Assembly: GCF_001522545.3 (NCBI RefSeq)
Contig: NC_031776.1
Location: 29,186,629-29,250,628, forward strand
Reading direction: 5' to 3'
Source of the DNA: Parus major
Taxonomy: Eukaryota; Chordata; Aves; Passeriformes; Paridae
DNA length: 64,000 bases
Part shown: positions 34,394 through 48,578 of the stretch, piece by piece
How positions within the stretch are numbered: the first letter of the stretch is position 1
How the letters are laid out: every line of letters starts with the position of its first letter
The notes under the pieces: generated by a model
What the model was told of the DNA's origin: nothing
Databases searched by the model: none
The model's input: only the letters and a program-made list of their open reading frames with translations
Made by a program: the position numbers and the translations under genes

Positions 34394-37300
34394 TGAGGAA
34401 ATCTTCTGTGCTCCTACTCCACTGCAGAGGAAAGTTTTTCCACATCTTTCCCAGCAATAAACACAGTCTTTACAGCTTTGTTTCAGGAGACTGATCACTA
34501 AAGGAAAGGGATGAGACTCCATGGAAACTTTCCTTGTGCTGGCCATTGTCATCAACAGGGTAAGTGTTGGATCCCTGGCACTCAGGATCCCATAGCTGCA
34601 ATTACACCACAGTGTGCTGTATCACCTGGCAGCATGTTAAAATAGATGCTGGTTACCCCCTGCACACAACACACATTTTGGATAAGGTAATTTCAATATT
34701 CACACCTTTTAAAGCAGCAGGATAATTTTAGAGTGAAATAGAGACTAAAACCACTGATGTGTATTGAAGGTAATGCACATTCTTTGGCTCTTTGTTGTGC
34801 TCAGCAGGTGGTAATCAATGACCTGATAAGATTAGTGAGACCTTTAACATTTCAGAAAGGAGTTTAGGAGCCATGAAAAAGTCTTAAAATTGACGAGTAT
34901 TGCAGCAAGCTCACCCAGGGCAAGAGCATATTGCACTCATCTTTTGTTTATCTCATCCTTGACAGTAGATATCAAACTTGTAATGCATTTTGTAAAAGTA
35001 ATAACACATGAAGACAATACTTCTACAAGCCTTTTCTTTTTGGCTAATGATGGATACTCTCTTTAAATCAAAACTATCTGGACTTGCAACGTAGAAAAAT
35101 AGAAACCCAGAAAGTTGTCACTTGGTGTTAAAGTTGTGCTGGGTTCACCTAGAAGTGCTGATTTCATAGCAAAGAATAAGCACTTATGAAAGAGAGGAGA
35201 ATTTTTGAGGGCAAATATATTTGCTGGTGTATTAATGACAGCAATATTCTACAATGATGATGGTTGCTATCATTTTCTCAAATTAACCCATGGACCAGCT
35301 GGACAATCATGCTGCTTTTTCCAAAAGGTAGTGAGCCCTGGACACAGTGACCCCTTTCACTTTGCTCGGTTGCTGTATCCCAGAAAAAAGCACATTAGAA
35401 ATAATTCAGTGCTACTTTTCCTGGCAAAAAAAGTCTCTTCAGTGTTACAGAAATAATATATGAGTATGAATAGAAAGAAGGTAGTTTTTCTGTCTGGAAA
35501 CTGAAAAGACTTGTATGGAGTCACCTGTTTTTTACAGCTGCTTTGTGTGAGCTTGGAGTGTACCACTTTCAGACTAGAAGTCTGACAGTGAAGCTGGTTT
35601 GAGATTTTATCAGGATTCAGAGCTCCAAATGTTGAACTAATGACTCTTAGAAGTTTCAGTACCAGAATGGAGGAATTCTCACAAGACCAACAGTTGCAGT
35701 GATTGATGAGATTTTATCTCACTACATATATTTCTGTGTGGAGATAAAATCAGTTGCAAGCACAAAATACATGTCAGCTCCTATCTGAATCTAGGAAATG
35801 TCCTGCTTCTGTCCATAAAGTGTGAGGGCATTACAGAAATGTTACAGCACAGATTTCTGTAAGTTTGGGGTTGTTCCTAACCATACATTTTGAAAGAAAC
35901 TGGAAATGCACAAGTAAAGGGACAGAACTTAAAAATTCCACTGAGGTTAATCAATCACTGATTCATATAATCATATGTAATATGATATGTAATACAATCA
36001 TATATAATTATAATTATAAGGCAAAGTCTTCAACAGGCCAACATGTCAGTATAGTCTCCATCCCCACCAGCCTAGGAGTATCCAGCTGCTGGAGCAGGTG
36101 CTTCTGCTGCAATAGTTCCAGTCATCTTCAGGTGTTCATTAACAAAAGCTATATTTAAGAAGAAACACTTTCTTTATATGTTTGTGCTACGTGACGCAAA
36201 GTTAAGTTTTGTGTGGTGATGGGAGTCTGACCTTTCCTTCGATTCTATTTCTGTAATTGAAATCCACTGCATTGCATTTTTAATCAGGTTGTTCATGAGT
36301 GTGGGGTTATTTAGCTCTCTTGCATCTTACAGGTTATACCAAAGTCTGGGCTTTGAAAATTACAGAGGAAGGTAAAGGAATAAGAGCCAATGATGGCTGA
36401 AAATCATTTTTGTTAGTGCAAATACGGAAAACTGTTAAAGAGGAGGTAGATGCAGGCTTTATTCTGGCAAGGGTTATGGACTATAAGTCTAATTTGGGGC
36501 AATTTTCTCAGAAAGAAGAGAATAATGGAGTTTTTCTCTCTAATTTATGCAGAATCAGCTTCCAGCCACCTGGAGTTAAGATGGTGGATATGGTTACACC
36601 TCTGGTATGTGACAGGATGTTTGAGGAAAAGGGAGCGTATTTGAAACCCCAAAATGGGACAGAAAATAAAGACAGACTGGAAGATCAGGACTGAATTATT
36701 AAGTGACATGAATACAAAAAACAACACTTTGGGGAGATTTAGATAAAAATAAGATTTGGACTCTGTGCAGTTTTAAATTGCATTATTGGCCTTTTCCCCA
36801 GCAAATAACCCAGAAAAACCTCACTTAGTTTGCCAGAACTCTGAGATGATTTTCTACATGAAAGCAAGGGCTTTTCAAAAGAGAGAGAAGGTTTCTCACA
36901 AGAGAATAGGCTGCTTCCTTCAGAATTAGGCCCTTTGATTTATTCTTCCTCACTCACATAGCCACAATGAAACCACTTCAGTTCCTGGGCAAATATGAGT
37001 AACCCATATTGAAGACTAGAAACATTGGATAGATAAAAGCAGGTCCCAGATCAACATTTCCAGTACCATATGAGGTAAATCTGATTCTTAAGCCTAGCTT
37101 CTGATCTGAATTACCCTAAAACTAAGCTGTTAAACAAGGCAGCCAGCTCAGACAGGGATTTTACATCTCTGTGGGCTGTTTACTGCACTGCAGCCACACT
37201 GCCTGCACAGACCTTTGCATTAGCTGCAAACACAAGCTTCAAGTGAGCCCTGTGCCAGATAAGTGTGGTGAAGGCAGCACACTGTGTTTTGAAGCAGTTG

Positions 37301-38337
37301 GATATGCATATATAATTTTATCAGCATTATTCCTGGAGCAGCAAGACTCAAACATTTGTTCCTGTCCTTTAACAGATGCTCATGTTTGCCCTGAGTCCTG
37401 TGCTGCTCAAGTGGGACTGAAACCCTCAGAGAGGTCCCACAGTTTAATGCTGGTGTTGATGTACTTCTGCTGCACTCCAGTGCCAGTTTGCCATCCCCAC
37501 CTCTTTTACCATGCTTTCTTCGGGAAGGAGGCAATGGACAGTGCCCTGCAGCTGTCATGAGCTGCAAGACACCTAAGATGATGCATACTGTATCATTCCA
37601 TGTCACCACAAACAAGGCAGAGAAAAGCAGGGTTCAGCAGACACAAAATATCCTCTCTCTGCCCTGAAAGGCTTCACAAATTCATGTAGATCAAGCTTCA
37701 ACCAGAAAGGGCTTAGCCACAGGGTCTCTGGAAACACCTGAAAGGGTGACAGCTGTCAGGGTGTTTTCAAGGATCATCTTGGAGGGTGAATGGGACAGTG
37801 CCCCCTCTGCCTCCCCTGGCATACTCTCAGTCATGGTTCTGCAATACATAGCTCAAATGTTATTCAGCAACTGGGACATGAATGGAAAAGTTTTAATTGA
37901 CTTCAAAAGTCCTTGAATCTGGGTCATAATATGCAACTGAACTTTGGACAGTAAAATCCTTTGGGCAGGAACATCGTTTTATTAACCTGACAGTCACTTA
38001 CACCTCCACCCACCTAGAGCATTGCAGAAATGATCAGCAGGAAGATCTGAGCAGTGCAGCACTCTGCCTTTGAACATCCCTATCTCTGGCCATGGCTCAC
38101 CTGAATTAAAGGTTCAACAGAGCCAAAACTTTGTCATATTAATAGATCTCAGGCATCACAGCTCTGCCTGACCACAAAAAACACCACAAGCCATTATAGA
38201 AGGAAAAAGATCTTGCAGGATTACACAGAGGACAATAAACCTGGTCACATCTTCCACACTCTTGACTTTGCCCTGATAAGAAGAGTAGCATCTCTGTAGT
38301 GCATAAGGAAAAATGGACCTGGAGGGCAAATTTACCT
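34394..38337. other. Non-coding stretch, no gene seen
   Basis: An AT-rich run with repeated ATATGTAATA and ATAATTATAATTATAA units lies at 35963-36019. A plus frame open from 36401 to 36694 (98 codons, first usable start TTG) is preceded by a splice-bounded 39-base interval at 36333-36371; see findings. Overlapping frames of 129 and 131 codons on opposite strands at 37171-37615 cancel each other as evidence. Confidence 0.5.
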
Positions 38338-38395
38338 ATTTAATAATTTTAATATTTATTATTTTAATATTTTAATTTTTAAAATTTAAATACTC
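38338..38395. repeat. AT-rich low-complexity tract
   Basis: Imperfect TTTAATA and AATTTTTAAAATTTAAA units with essentially no G or C. Confidence 0.8.
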
Positions 38396-41300
38396 TAAAT
38401 TTAGGAAATTACATATAAATCTAAAAGAAGCCCCTCTGATAAAATCAGCTTTGATACTGATCCATAGATTTTAAGCTATAAAGTGTTTTGTTGGCCAAGG
38501 AAAAATCATTATTCCAGCCAAGCCTCAATAAATTTCTATGTTGTAGTTCCTAAAATATTTTCCTGGAATTTATGGCATCATTGGAACTTACTCCTTACAC
38601 TTTTTAAACACATAACTGTATTATTTTGCCAGTAATTTTATGTTTTGCACTAAATCATTGGGTTATGAATGTTCTCATTCTTTTCAGACTTTGTCTTTTG
38701 CAAATCAAATTAATCACAATTTAGAAGTACATAAACTTGATAGGACATTTTTATAACTTTGTTGAGTATTTCAAACTGGATGTACACAAAGCCCATTAAA
38801 ATAAGAAAATATCTTGAATCAATATTATTTGAGTTCATTTATCAGTGGTATAGAATAAATCACAGTTTCTACAATCTGATTTAGGCCACTTTGTAGCTTC
38901 AGTGACAGCCACAAATCATGTACACACATACAGATTTCCTTACATCTCCCCAGTCTCCTCTGCAAAGAAATCTGTTTCCTTTTTGTCCACTCAGCCTTCT
39001 CAATTCTGACTCTTTCTGTAGTCTGAGCCTTTGTTTTATAATAAAACAACACACTCTACTACTTATAAGAGAGTATCAGGAATTAAGAAGTCTGTGTACT
39101 CCATTGGTGCTGCCCTAGAATTATCTTTCCATACAAGTTGTTGCTTTCTCTTTCTCCACCTTCTGCAGCTGTAAAATGCCAAATGTCTGCAGCCAAAGAG
39201 AGGCAGAGATTTATTAACCCAAGCCAGACTTTGAGAACTGCAGAGGAAATTTCTGCCGAGCAGATGCCCCACAGAAGGCATTTGCAACACCTAAAATTAA
39301 CTTACCTTTTCAAGGCAGCAGCTCCCAGTTCTGCTGCTAATGTTATTTCAGTTCTAGTTCTTGCTTATCCTCAATGGCAGAGTTTCAATACACTCACCAC
39401 ACTCAAACAATTTCAGCAATCAGGAGGAATAGCAGGTAACATCTTAGAGAGGGACTTGTTTTAATCACAGGGTGCAATTCCCATCAGGCAAAATGTCTGC
39501 CAGCAAGATGCTGCAGACGCTGTCCACAAAAATGGACTCATGAACTATATTAGTACACTCTGACCTTCTCTGATTTCTAGCAATAGCCCATTTTTGGTCC
39601 TTGCAAGCCTCGCAGAAATACTCTCTGATGCAGTTCACAAGTGCCCTGAAATTCTTAACATCTCTCTTGCCCTTTTTTGATGAGCAGCTGATTTGTCAGC
39701 TCTCCACAGAGCTGCTGCTGGCCCAAGAAACATTATGATCCAAAGTTAATTTGATGACTGGACTATAAAACCTGAAAATAATGATTTGTGTAGGATGCAC
39801 TGAGAGACTTGTGACAAGGACAACACAGCAGCAGCTGGTGTGATAAAACTTATACTGAAAGATTATTTGAAGGAATAGAACAATTCAAGTAATTTACTTG
39901 ACATGAAAAAATGTGGTTTACAGCTGTACATCTCAGTGGTCTGCTTTCAAATAAAAAAACAGAAAAAGCAGTGAAAAATAAGTATATATTCAATGTTTAA
40001 TATATAAAAAATATATAAATGAAAAAACACATAAATATGTAATTTCTATTGGGATATTTATATATTAATAATTATATGAATTTTTATTCAGACAATTCAG
40101 GAAAAGAAATCAGAATGATAGATCCAGAGTGAGACTCTCCTTACACTAAGCCTTTCACATCTGATCATGGAAAATCTGTCAGGCTTGGTACTTATTATCA
40201 AAGTCTTGCAGAGCAGCACTGGAAACATCCAGATGAATGCCATGTCTGAGGCACGGCCCCACCTTGGCAAGGTCCCAGGCAGTTCTGTTTCCTGGGGGGG
40301 CAGGTCCCAGCAGGGAGCAGGACACCTGGTAGCAATAGCACGTGCAGAATCAGGACCAGCAAGAGCTGGGAGCTTTTGTTAAACCTGACAGTTTAACCTA
40401 CTGCTGAAAAAGGAATTTATGGACTTCTAGCCCTGATTTAAATCACTGATTTATTGCTTTCATTCTATCCCAAACTTTTCCCAGTGAAAGCCTTTGTATT
40501 AACAACTTCACTTTTCTTAGCTGAATTTCTTGGTGGAGATTCCCTTTGTGCTCACTCTTTATCCAAAACCCACTTTTTACCACTGCTTTGTAGCCACACG
40601 AGGAATTTCCAATAGAGTGGGGTAAAATTTTTCAAAAACAAAATAATATATTCATCAGGAAATATCTTGTTGTAACCATACATAGAAATATTTGAAAATT
40701 CAGGTCAAATTCAGCAAATAATTTGAAAACAAAAAGTTGGAATAGACAAATAATGGTTAAATAGTGTACTCAAATATTTGATAAACAAAATTTTTGATCT
40801 GCTGATGTCATATTATTGCTTTATCTCATGGGATTAGCTACTTTAGTAGAGAAATATTTTAATGACATTTTAACAAAATCAAAATAATGAAGTTGTTTAT
40901 ATTAAAGCTGTTGAGTTCAAAAAAATCATTTAAAGTATCTCCATGAAAGAAAGAATTTTAAAAAGACTGCTGGAAGTAAATGTGGACAATGATCCTCTCA
41001 ATCAACTATTTTGATTTGGTGATTTAATAGGAGGTGGGGATGGGAAAAGGCCTTTTACCCATCTCATTATTAACCCAGACCTCCCCTTGGTACTGAACTA
41101 TGAAACCAAGGATGAGCAGCCATCACAATTAACACTGGCACAGCAATTACAGCCATGATCTATCTGTGTCTGGAAAAGTGTGTGAAGATCTCATCTAAGG
41201 TGCACATTGAATCTGATTTTAAAAACCCCAATAACACAGCATTAAGGTTTAAACTAAAGTTTTGTCCTCATACAAGTAGTACCACATATTTCAGCTGCCC

Positions 41301-43082
41301 ACAATATGTTAGAAAAACTATTGCATTGTTAGACTGCATATAAATGATGTGCAATATCTGGAAGGAGGTGCAGGAAATGTCAGGGACATTCATTTTATCA
41401 CTGCTTCATAGGATGCCCCAAGAAGAGACATGAGTGAAAGCCTGAGAGCAGATAGGTGCATGAAAAATGGACCTCTTTCCCTTCCTGTTCAGAAATCCTG
41501 AAGCACTGGTTCTTCACTGCAACACAACTGCTCCTGGCTAATAGCAGTAAGCAAAAGAGACACTGAATGAGAAGAACAATTTCTAGTGGCTGTTTATTAT
41601 CAGAGTTACAGCCGTTTAGTCTAGTGTGGAAAAACTCAATCCTAAGAAATTTCTTTTTCTCACACTCCTAGAAGAAAGACTTCTCATGCCACAAAGGCAC
41701 TGCACTGCCTGCAACACAGCTATTAGCACACATTTGGATATCCTGTCTGCATTCTTCTTAGAATTTTATACAGCAAATTTACTCACTGTTTTTAGAAATT
41801 CATGAAAGTACAAATAAAAAAGGGGCAAAAAAACCACAACAAATATTAGGGGAAAAAATCTAATGTCAAACACTGTGCAAAATCAGAAAAACTTTATGCC
41901 ATTGGAAAAAATCAAGGCACGAGTAAAGGTGTCCATATATAATCTTGCAATCCATGCTGTGTGTGGTTTACCAAACTATCAGCAGCTCATAAACATGAGG
42001 GGAATCTTACATTCTTCACAACACCTCACATTAACTTCTTACATTCTTAAAATAGACCATAGAAATGATCTTGCACTCTTTCTTTGCATTAGGAGAATTT
42101 CACCCAGCATAGGTGGTATTTGGAATATAATCCAAAGGATCTGCCTTCCACTTTGCAATCCTTCAGTTTACCCAATACTGAAACTCATTCTACCACCAAA
42201 ACACCCATAAATCTAATTACCAATGTGCAGACTCTACTCATCTAAGAAGGCAGGTATGTCTGGCAGAAGAATGATAACTGTGAAGAGAGAGAAATAAACT
42301 TTATCCAAGTGACTGACAATGATTTGTCAAGCTTACCCGAGCCTTGCACTCACTCAGTGGTAGGAAGCAGCTAGACAGATCTTAGACTGAATCCAGCCCT
42401 TATTCTGTTCTTAGGTTATCCAATATGTTATACCTTGAAAACAACGCTTATGTAAGTGAAGTTACAGAGGACTCATATTTCATATGTAGAGAAACAGCTG
42501 CTTTTTTAATTTAAAAAAACTAAATTAAATCATAACTTAAAAGCTATGTCCCGTCATCTGTAGAACATGCCAAATCATATGCCTGAAATATAAAACTGAT
42601 GCTGAAATTCTGGTAATATTTAACATGTTCTTTATGAAGAAAACATTCTTCTTGAGCTAGGAAACTGACTGAACAATAGCAGCTTTAGGACCTCCAAAGC
42701 CGAAGGCGCACAGAGGTTATGAGAATGTGTCTGCCCAAAACTACAAATCAAAAGAGTAACAACAATACCATATGTTACAGAACATAAAGTATCCTTCACA
42801 AACACTATAAAACCCCCACATATCTCTGCCTCGAGAGTCCCACTGGCCAGTGGAAGGTTGTGTTTCATTATGCTATCACCATATAAGAACATTTTTTCTC
42901 CATTTTTAATGGCATGCCGAAAACCTAGTGGTACCACTGAATGACCTTTGGAGGGGTAAGATTAAGTAGTAGTGACAGAAGATTGTCTTTGGCCTAGTAC
43001 TTTTTAAAAATGCAGAAGCTGATTTCATAGAGAGTGACTCAAGCTGTTTTTAAACTACAGCCAAAAATTCATGCTAGTTTGG
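38396..43082. other. Non-coding stretch, no gene seen
   Basis: Includes another AT-only patch at 39980-40090 (ATATATAAA units). Open frames are at most 115 codons (41863-42210) and unrecognised. No interspersed repeat was identified. Confidence 0.5.
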
Positions 43083-43147
43083 AGTTTTGGGGTTTTTTGG
43101 TTGTTTTTTTGTTTTGTTTTGTTTTTTATTTAATTTATTTTTTAATT
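43083..43147 (+). repeat. T-rich tract with TTTTG units
   Basis: Poly-T interrupted by G in an irregular TTTTG/TTTTTTG rhythm. It may be the minus-strand poly-A remnant of an insertion, but no body or target-site duplication is visible. Confidence 0.75.
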
Positions 43148-46100
43148 CAGGGAAGGTGTATGGATTTGTCTATCCACATAAGATTCTTTTCTTATTGGAG
43201 TATTTCTCCTCACACAAAAGTACTGAAGGTCCCTCTAAGGTGCTACAAAATATAATAAAATCCTTTAAGGTGATCAAAGGTGTTGCAAAATGTAAAGAAA
43301 TGGACACGTCCAGATGGGCACAGGGACTCTGCACCCAAACAGAGATGGGAGAAAATTAGTGACCCTCCTTGTTCCAGCTGCACAGAGGCCCCAGGCTCAA
43401 GGATTTATAAACCCTGTCACTGGGTGAAGAGAAATATGGGAGAAAGGCAGCTTCTCCTACATCTCACTTCAGCAGCAGGAAGTTTGCCCTGGAGTGCCTC
43501 CATTTCTTCTGGTAATAGATTATTTCTTCTCTTGCTTGCAAGAGAGAGCAATGCCTTCAAGCATCTCCAGGTCACAGATGTGCTGGAGGTGGCCTGGTTC
43601 TGCTTCAGTAAAGGCACAGAGAACTTGTTCAGCACAGACTCCTGCAGCAATGGGACCTGCATGAAACCCTGAACTAAAAGCAGTGAACATATTCCTACAG
43701 TCCATTTAGGATACCTCTAAAATAAAAGAATTAAGCTTTACATCAGTGCCAGGAGAAAGCACAAAGAGGCACAGGGGAGGTCAAGCTTTGAGTTGTAAAG
43801 TATCTGCCCCTGGGGCCTGGATTAAAGTGTGCACACATGCAGCTCTTTGCTGAAGGTCACCTCTCTTCTGAGAAATATTAGCATAAAACTATCTTTAGGT
43901 TGACTAAACATAAACATGAAGCATAAACTTTATCTATAGCTCCCCCAAATTTTAGGAAGTATCTGGAATACTCTTAAACAGCTTTTTAACTAGAAGATAA
44001 TGAATAACAAAACTGTCAGCCTCTCTTTCCTGTATTGATTTCAGAGAGATTTTCCTTACTCTGTTAAAATTGCCTTTTCAGTTTCCCAGCAGGAACACTC
44101 AATCTTGCTCAGCAGAACTTAATCACAGCCTGTGCCTGGTTTACATGGAAGTTTGGGTAGACCTTTTCAATATGGTTATGAGAAGAGAAATTCCCAGATT
44201 GCCTATACAAACACTCCAGTCACAAACTGACTTGTGGATTCTTCTGTATACATTGTCTAATCAGAAAAAAAAATTACACAAAGACAAAATAGAAAAAGTT
44301 TATAACTACATGAAAAAAACAGAGAACCCTTCTCAGAGCTTCCAGGAGGTATAAGGCTTGAATAGGCATTTACAGATATTCTTTGTGCTGAACTCTTATA
44401 TATATTCTTTGACTTAGCAATAGAGAAAATTACAGCTTTGAGCAATTAATCAGTAATTAAAGGTGTTATAAGTGTCGTGAGTGCTAGAGAGAAAAGCTTT
44501 GGCGTACTCATTGGGAGATGTTTTAGATCTGGGATGTGGGCTGTCAATGGGAAACACTATTTAGGTTTCCCAGCAGCATGGAAGATCTAAAAGGGAACTT
44601 CTGTAAAATTCAGCCAAGCCCAGCACTCCACATACCCAGAGCACCACCACTGAACAATATCCTTTTCCTTTGCCTCATGCCACATGAACAGAATTATCTG
44701 TAGATGGGGCTGAGGAGAGACAGCGACAAGAAATCCTTCCAGGCTAGGACTTAAATCCTTGAATTTCTGATTGAACTGCAGATTACTGTGGCCATATGCT
44801 GCCTTTCCACACCAGGTGGAATACACTCTATCAGATCTGCCATTGCCAAGACAGCTATCATTTTACACTTTTAAAAGATTTATGTCCCAATTGTCTTCTT
44901 TCTCTCAGACAGAGGGCTTGCCTATGTGGGAAATTTGCTGTGCAGTAAGCCAAGCCACATGCTTTTCCACAGTAATGCTCTGAATGTACACTTTTAGGCA
45001 AGAGTATTGTTATGTGGGTGGTTTGTTTTTGAGGCACTCTGACAGAATATATGGTTAGAAATTGGTGCAGAGAAGTTATATAAAATGCACAGTGTCCCAT
45101 GCTACAGACTGACTTACTCTGGTGAAAGTTGGTGTAAACAAATTCCCATAAAACTAGCTGAGAGAAAAAACGGTGTTAAGGTCCAGCCTCCCTCTTCATT
45201 GCTCTTTTCCTGTCCCTGTGAAAGCTCTAGAGCTTTCCTAAGTGTAACTCCTTCACAAGTCTGGCAGACCTAAGGCTTATTGCTGTGGCCTGTAGTCAGA
45301 CAAAGCAGAAGAAAGATATTTCAGCATTAATGGAGCTGAAGCCCTTTGGGCCTGCAAGCAAAAGAGAAGAGAGAGTGAGTCCAAAAACTCTGGCAGGGCT
45401 TTTCCATTGGAAGAAAGCAGTTTCACCACAATAATGTGCTCAATCATTTCTCTCACACTGGCATAATATAAACATAAATGATATAAATAATATCGTACTT
45501 GGGAGAGTTGGCTGGGCTGGATGTAGGCCGGACCCTCAGGCTCAGGGCTGTGAGGAGCTGAGGGCCACGGCCCTTCCTGCTGTGGGGACAGGCCAAGCTC
45601 CCTGCGCACCAGGCTGGACAACTGCTGATTTTAATTTCTCCTGCTTTTTCTAATGTTTTAAGTGCTCATTTCCTTTCATGTTGACAGCTGAGCAGTATTT
45701 ATCCCTTTCACAGACTGATTCCCTCATCCCAGAGCTTCCCTCTGGAGCTGCCTCTGTAATTCTGCCCAAGCTTGTTTTCCTGCTCAAACCTTGCAGAGGA
45801 AGAGGCATCCCAGGACAGACAGTGCAGCTTCCATGGGGGGAGCGTGTGGAGCCTCTGCCCCAAGCGAGGCCGACATGAAGCGCCACAGCCAGACCCGGGG
45901 CCAAGGCAGCCCCGGGAGATCCATCACCCTGAGCAACAGCACAGCTCTGCCATGCCATGGCCAGACAAGCCCTTGGGAAGGATCTTCTTGTGCTTGCAGC
46001 TGAAAAGTGGGTAGTTTGTCAGAAGAAAAATCCCGTCCCTCACTCCAGCTAGCTGCATAAAGAAAAGCAAGAACCAGGGTGGGCAGATTTATCATCAAGA

Positions 46101-46164
46101 GCACCCACATCCATTTAGTTCCAGTAAGAGGTAATTCTGAGTGTTCACTGGAAGTATTGCACTA
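43148..46164. other. Non-coding stretch, no gene seen
   Basis: Two moderately GC-rich patches, 43280-43670 and 45520-45930, carry overlapping open frames on both strands (up to 130 codons). CpG is present but sparse except around 45840-45920. No exon structure or domain is visible. Confidence 0.5.
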
Positions 46165-46345
46165 TCACATTTATGGCAGTGCCACATATGGAGAGCATAA
46201 GGTGTTGCTGTGCCAGGTACTGTACATTATTATTATTTGTACTAGCACCGTGCCAGGAGCCAGGCGCTGTACAACATAAACCAAAAAGTAATTCTCTTCT
46301 GCAGACAGGTTACAGAATAATAGCAAAGGTGACCATCCCTGACCT
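46165..46345. repeat. Ancient L3/CR1-like tail, apparently doubled
   Basis: The right half contains TATTATTATTTGTACTAGCA, then GTGCCAGGAGCC, then AGGCGCTGTACAACATAAACC and a decayed CTTCTGCAGACAGGTTACA. It matches in order an amniote repeat end known from turtles and crocodilians (TATTATTATTTGTATTAC, AGCGCCTAGGAGCC, GTGCTAGGCGCTGTACA). The left half, TTTATGGCAGTGCC then GTTGCTGTGCCAGGTACTGTAC, resembles the same segment again, so two copies may lie head to tail. Nothing coding remains. Confidence 0.55.
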
Positions 46346-48494
46346 GGACAGCTTAGTCTAGATCAGGACAAAAGAGAACACACATCAGACAGCAGGGTTA
46401 AATAAAATATTTGTTTACTTCACAGATAGGGTCTTTGTCTAACTGGAGTCAGGACTGCAACACTTGGAGAAAGCCAGAAGGAGTGAACAGACACCTTTAT
46501 CACACCATGTTTGTTCAGGGTCCTTTTTGAAACATTTTATCAGAGACATCAAACTGCTGAAAGAAAACTGCTTGGAAGCCAGTAGTGAAATTTTAGTTCT
46601 GCAAGTAGAAATGACCACAAGACACAGAAGAATTAAACACACAGATTTTACTCTGAGTCAATGCTTCATTTGCAAACACATATGCAAAGCACTGTCTTGC
46701 TCACATGCTGAAAAAGCAAACATTATAAATATTTCTTCGAGCCCAGTAGTTTTTTCTTCTGTAGGTGAAGACTGAAGAACCCTGAGCAGACAATTTCTCA
46801 CTGCACTTGTGTGTGAGGTCTGGCCTCAACACTGCCAGGTAGCTTCTCTATGGAAATGGACCTTTAAGTCTTTTAAAGCAAAGGAACTCATCACATTAAA
46901 CTCATAAGTCTTATCTGTGGCCTGAAAGTTAAGGGAAAAAAATAATTCCAAACCAACATATTAAGCTTAGAGCTCAGTTTTTATATCAAAACTGTAATTT
47001 TTCAAGCGTACTTACACCAACTCTTACATTCCTCATCACCTGCTGCAGCCAAATGGGATCTAAATTTTAAAAAGAGCAAAATAAGAGGAAAAAAAGGGTA
47101 AATACTAGCAATTTTTATGGGGAGAATGTTGCTTTAACACAGCACAGTGCTTCAGTCATGGGTGGAAAGCTAATCTGGGGTAAATGGCATCTGGAAGCCA
47201 AACTTGCATCTTCAGGGACACCATCAAGCTGGTAGACCTGGCTGAATTAAAGAGATAACACAGGAGAAAAAAACCGAAGACTTGGCTTGATCTTTTTCCT
47301 TTTTCTTGGGCATGCAAATTTCAGATTTTAAAGTTTGAAATTATAGCAGAGTTTCAAGAAAATAAGCAAAAAAGGTGTGGGATGGATTGTAACATGATTT
47401 ATACATTCTTTGTCATATAGACTTTCTGCCTCCTTTACAACTGGAAGGCAACATTCAAAGTATCTAAGATAATTTCATCAATACTTTGGACCTTACTGAT
47501 CAATTATATTCTTTTCATATTGTTAAGAAGATCCTTTAAGGTTTCCTTTGCCAGAATGAGAGTCTTCATTGACACAGGTTTTCAAAGGAAAGCTGTAGCA
47601 AAGAAAAAAAAGTATCCTTTTTTTCGTTGAATTATAGAAACAATGCCAAAAGTTTCACCAAAAAGACCCTAAAATTCATAAGAAAATATAGATAAAACAT
47701 CAACATTTGTTTCAATTTTTCAAATCATGTTACACCTTATTCACCAGGAAATCTGAGTAAAAATCCAACAGAAACACTTGTAAAGACCTTTATAAAAATC
47801 TGTTTAGCATGTCTTCCTTTTGATTTGGCTGAATGCAAAAGGGAAGTTTGAGAAATTTAAGGTTAGGGCAAACATGCCCTAGGAAAATCCATTCAAATCC
47901 CATTCCAGATGCCCCTGGGTTTTGCTATGTGTCCCTCCCCCAGCTCCCTTCATCTTGGTGCTCATTGTCATGTATCTCAACCCCACACACAGGGTCTGAA
48001 CCATTGAACTGCAGTTTCACCATTGTCCCTATAAGGTGACGGATCACAGTCCTAGTCTTTTACCTGCCTAATCCTTTCTCACAGAGGGATGCCCCTAATT
48101 CTAATTAACTGAGTGCCTTTGGGTCCCTAATCTATGCAAAATCCTTTTCAAAATTTCAAAACTATAAAAGTGCCAGGGAAGTATGTATATTCCAAGATCC
48201 TATATGGAAAACAGAAGAATTTTCTTACCCAGATATAGTCTTTGTGATTATTTCTTGATATGTGTGAATCTTGCACTTTTAGTATAGAAACTGCAGATTA
48301 TTTGACAATGAAAGGTCCCCCTGAAAGAGGTAGGGCTGGTTTTAAGATGATGGAGGCATTCTGTGGCTAAAACCAAAATATTTTCTAGGGCAGGGTGGAA
48401 AAGACAAAGACTAAAAGTTCTCCTTGCTGAAAGACAGACTCAGAGGTGGTCTCAGGCTAGCTGTAGAGGCTGGAATTGATAATCATCAAAGCAG
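46346..48494. other. Non-coding stretch, no gene seen
   Basis: Open frames are at most 103 codons. AT-rich with A-runs near 46936 and 47600-47625. A motif at about 48095-48165 (CTAATTCTAATTAACTGAGT, then CCTTTTCAAAATTTCAAA) vaguely recalls the palindromic relic at 4411 but is too weak to call. Confidence 0.5.
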
Positions 48495-48514
48495 AAAAAA
48501 AAAAAAAAGAAAAC

Positions 48515-48576
<62 letters not shown>
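48495..48576 (+). repeat. Poly-A followed by a long AAT microsatellite
   Basis: A run of 14 A (48495-48508) is followed after six bases by about 20 uninterrupted AAT units (48515-48576). Pure trinucleotide arrays of this length are usually unstable and polymorphic. Confidence 0.95.

Positions 48577-48578
<2 letters not shown>

Noticed and set aside
37171..37615. Overlapping 129- and 131-codon frames on opposite strands
   Set aside because: Neither has a domain, signal or splice context; mirror-image frames of equal length suggest a locally stop-poor sequence, not coding.
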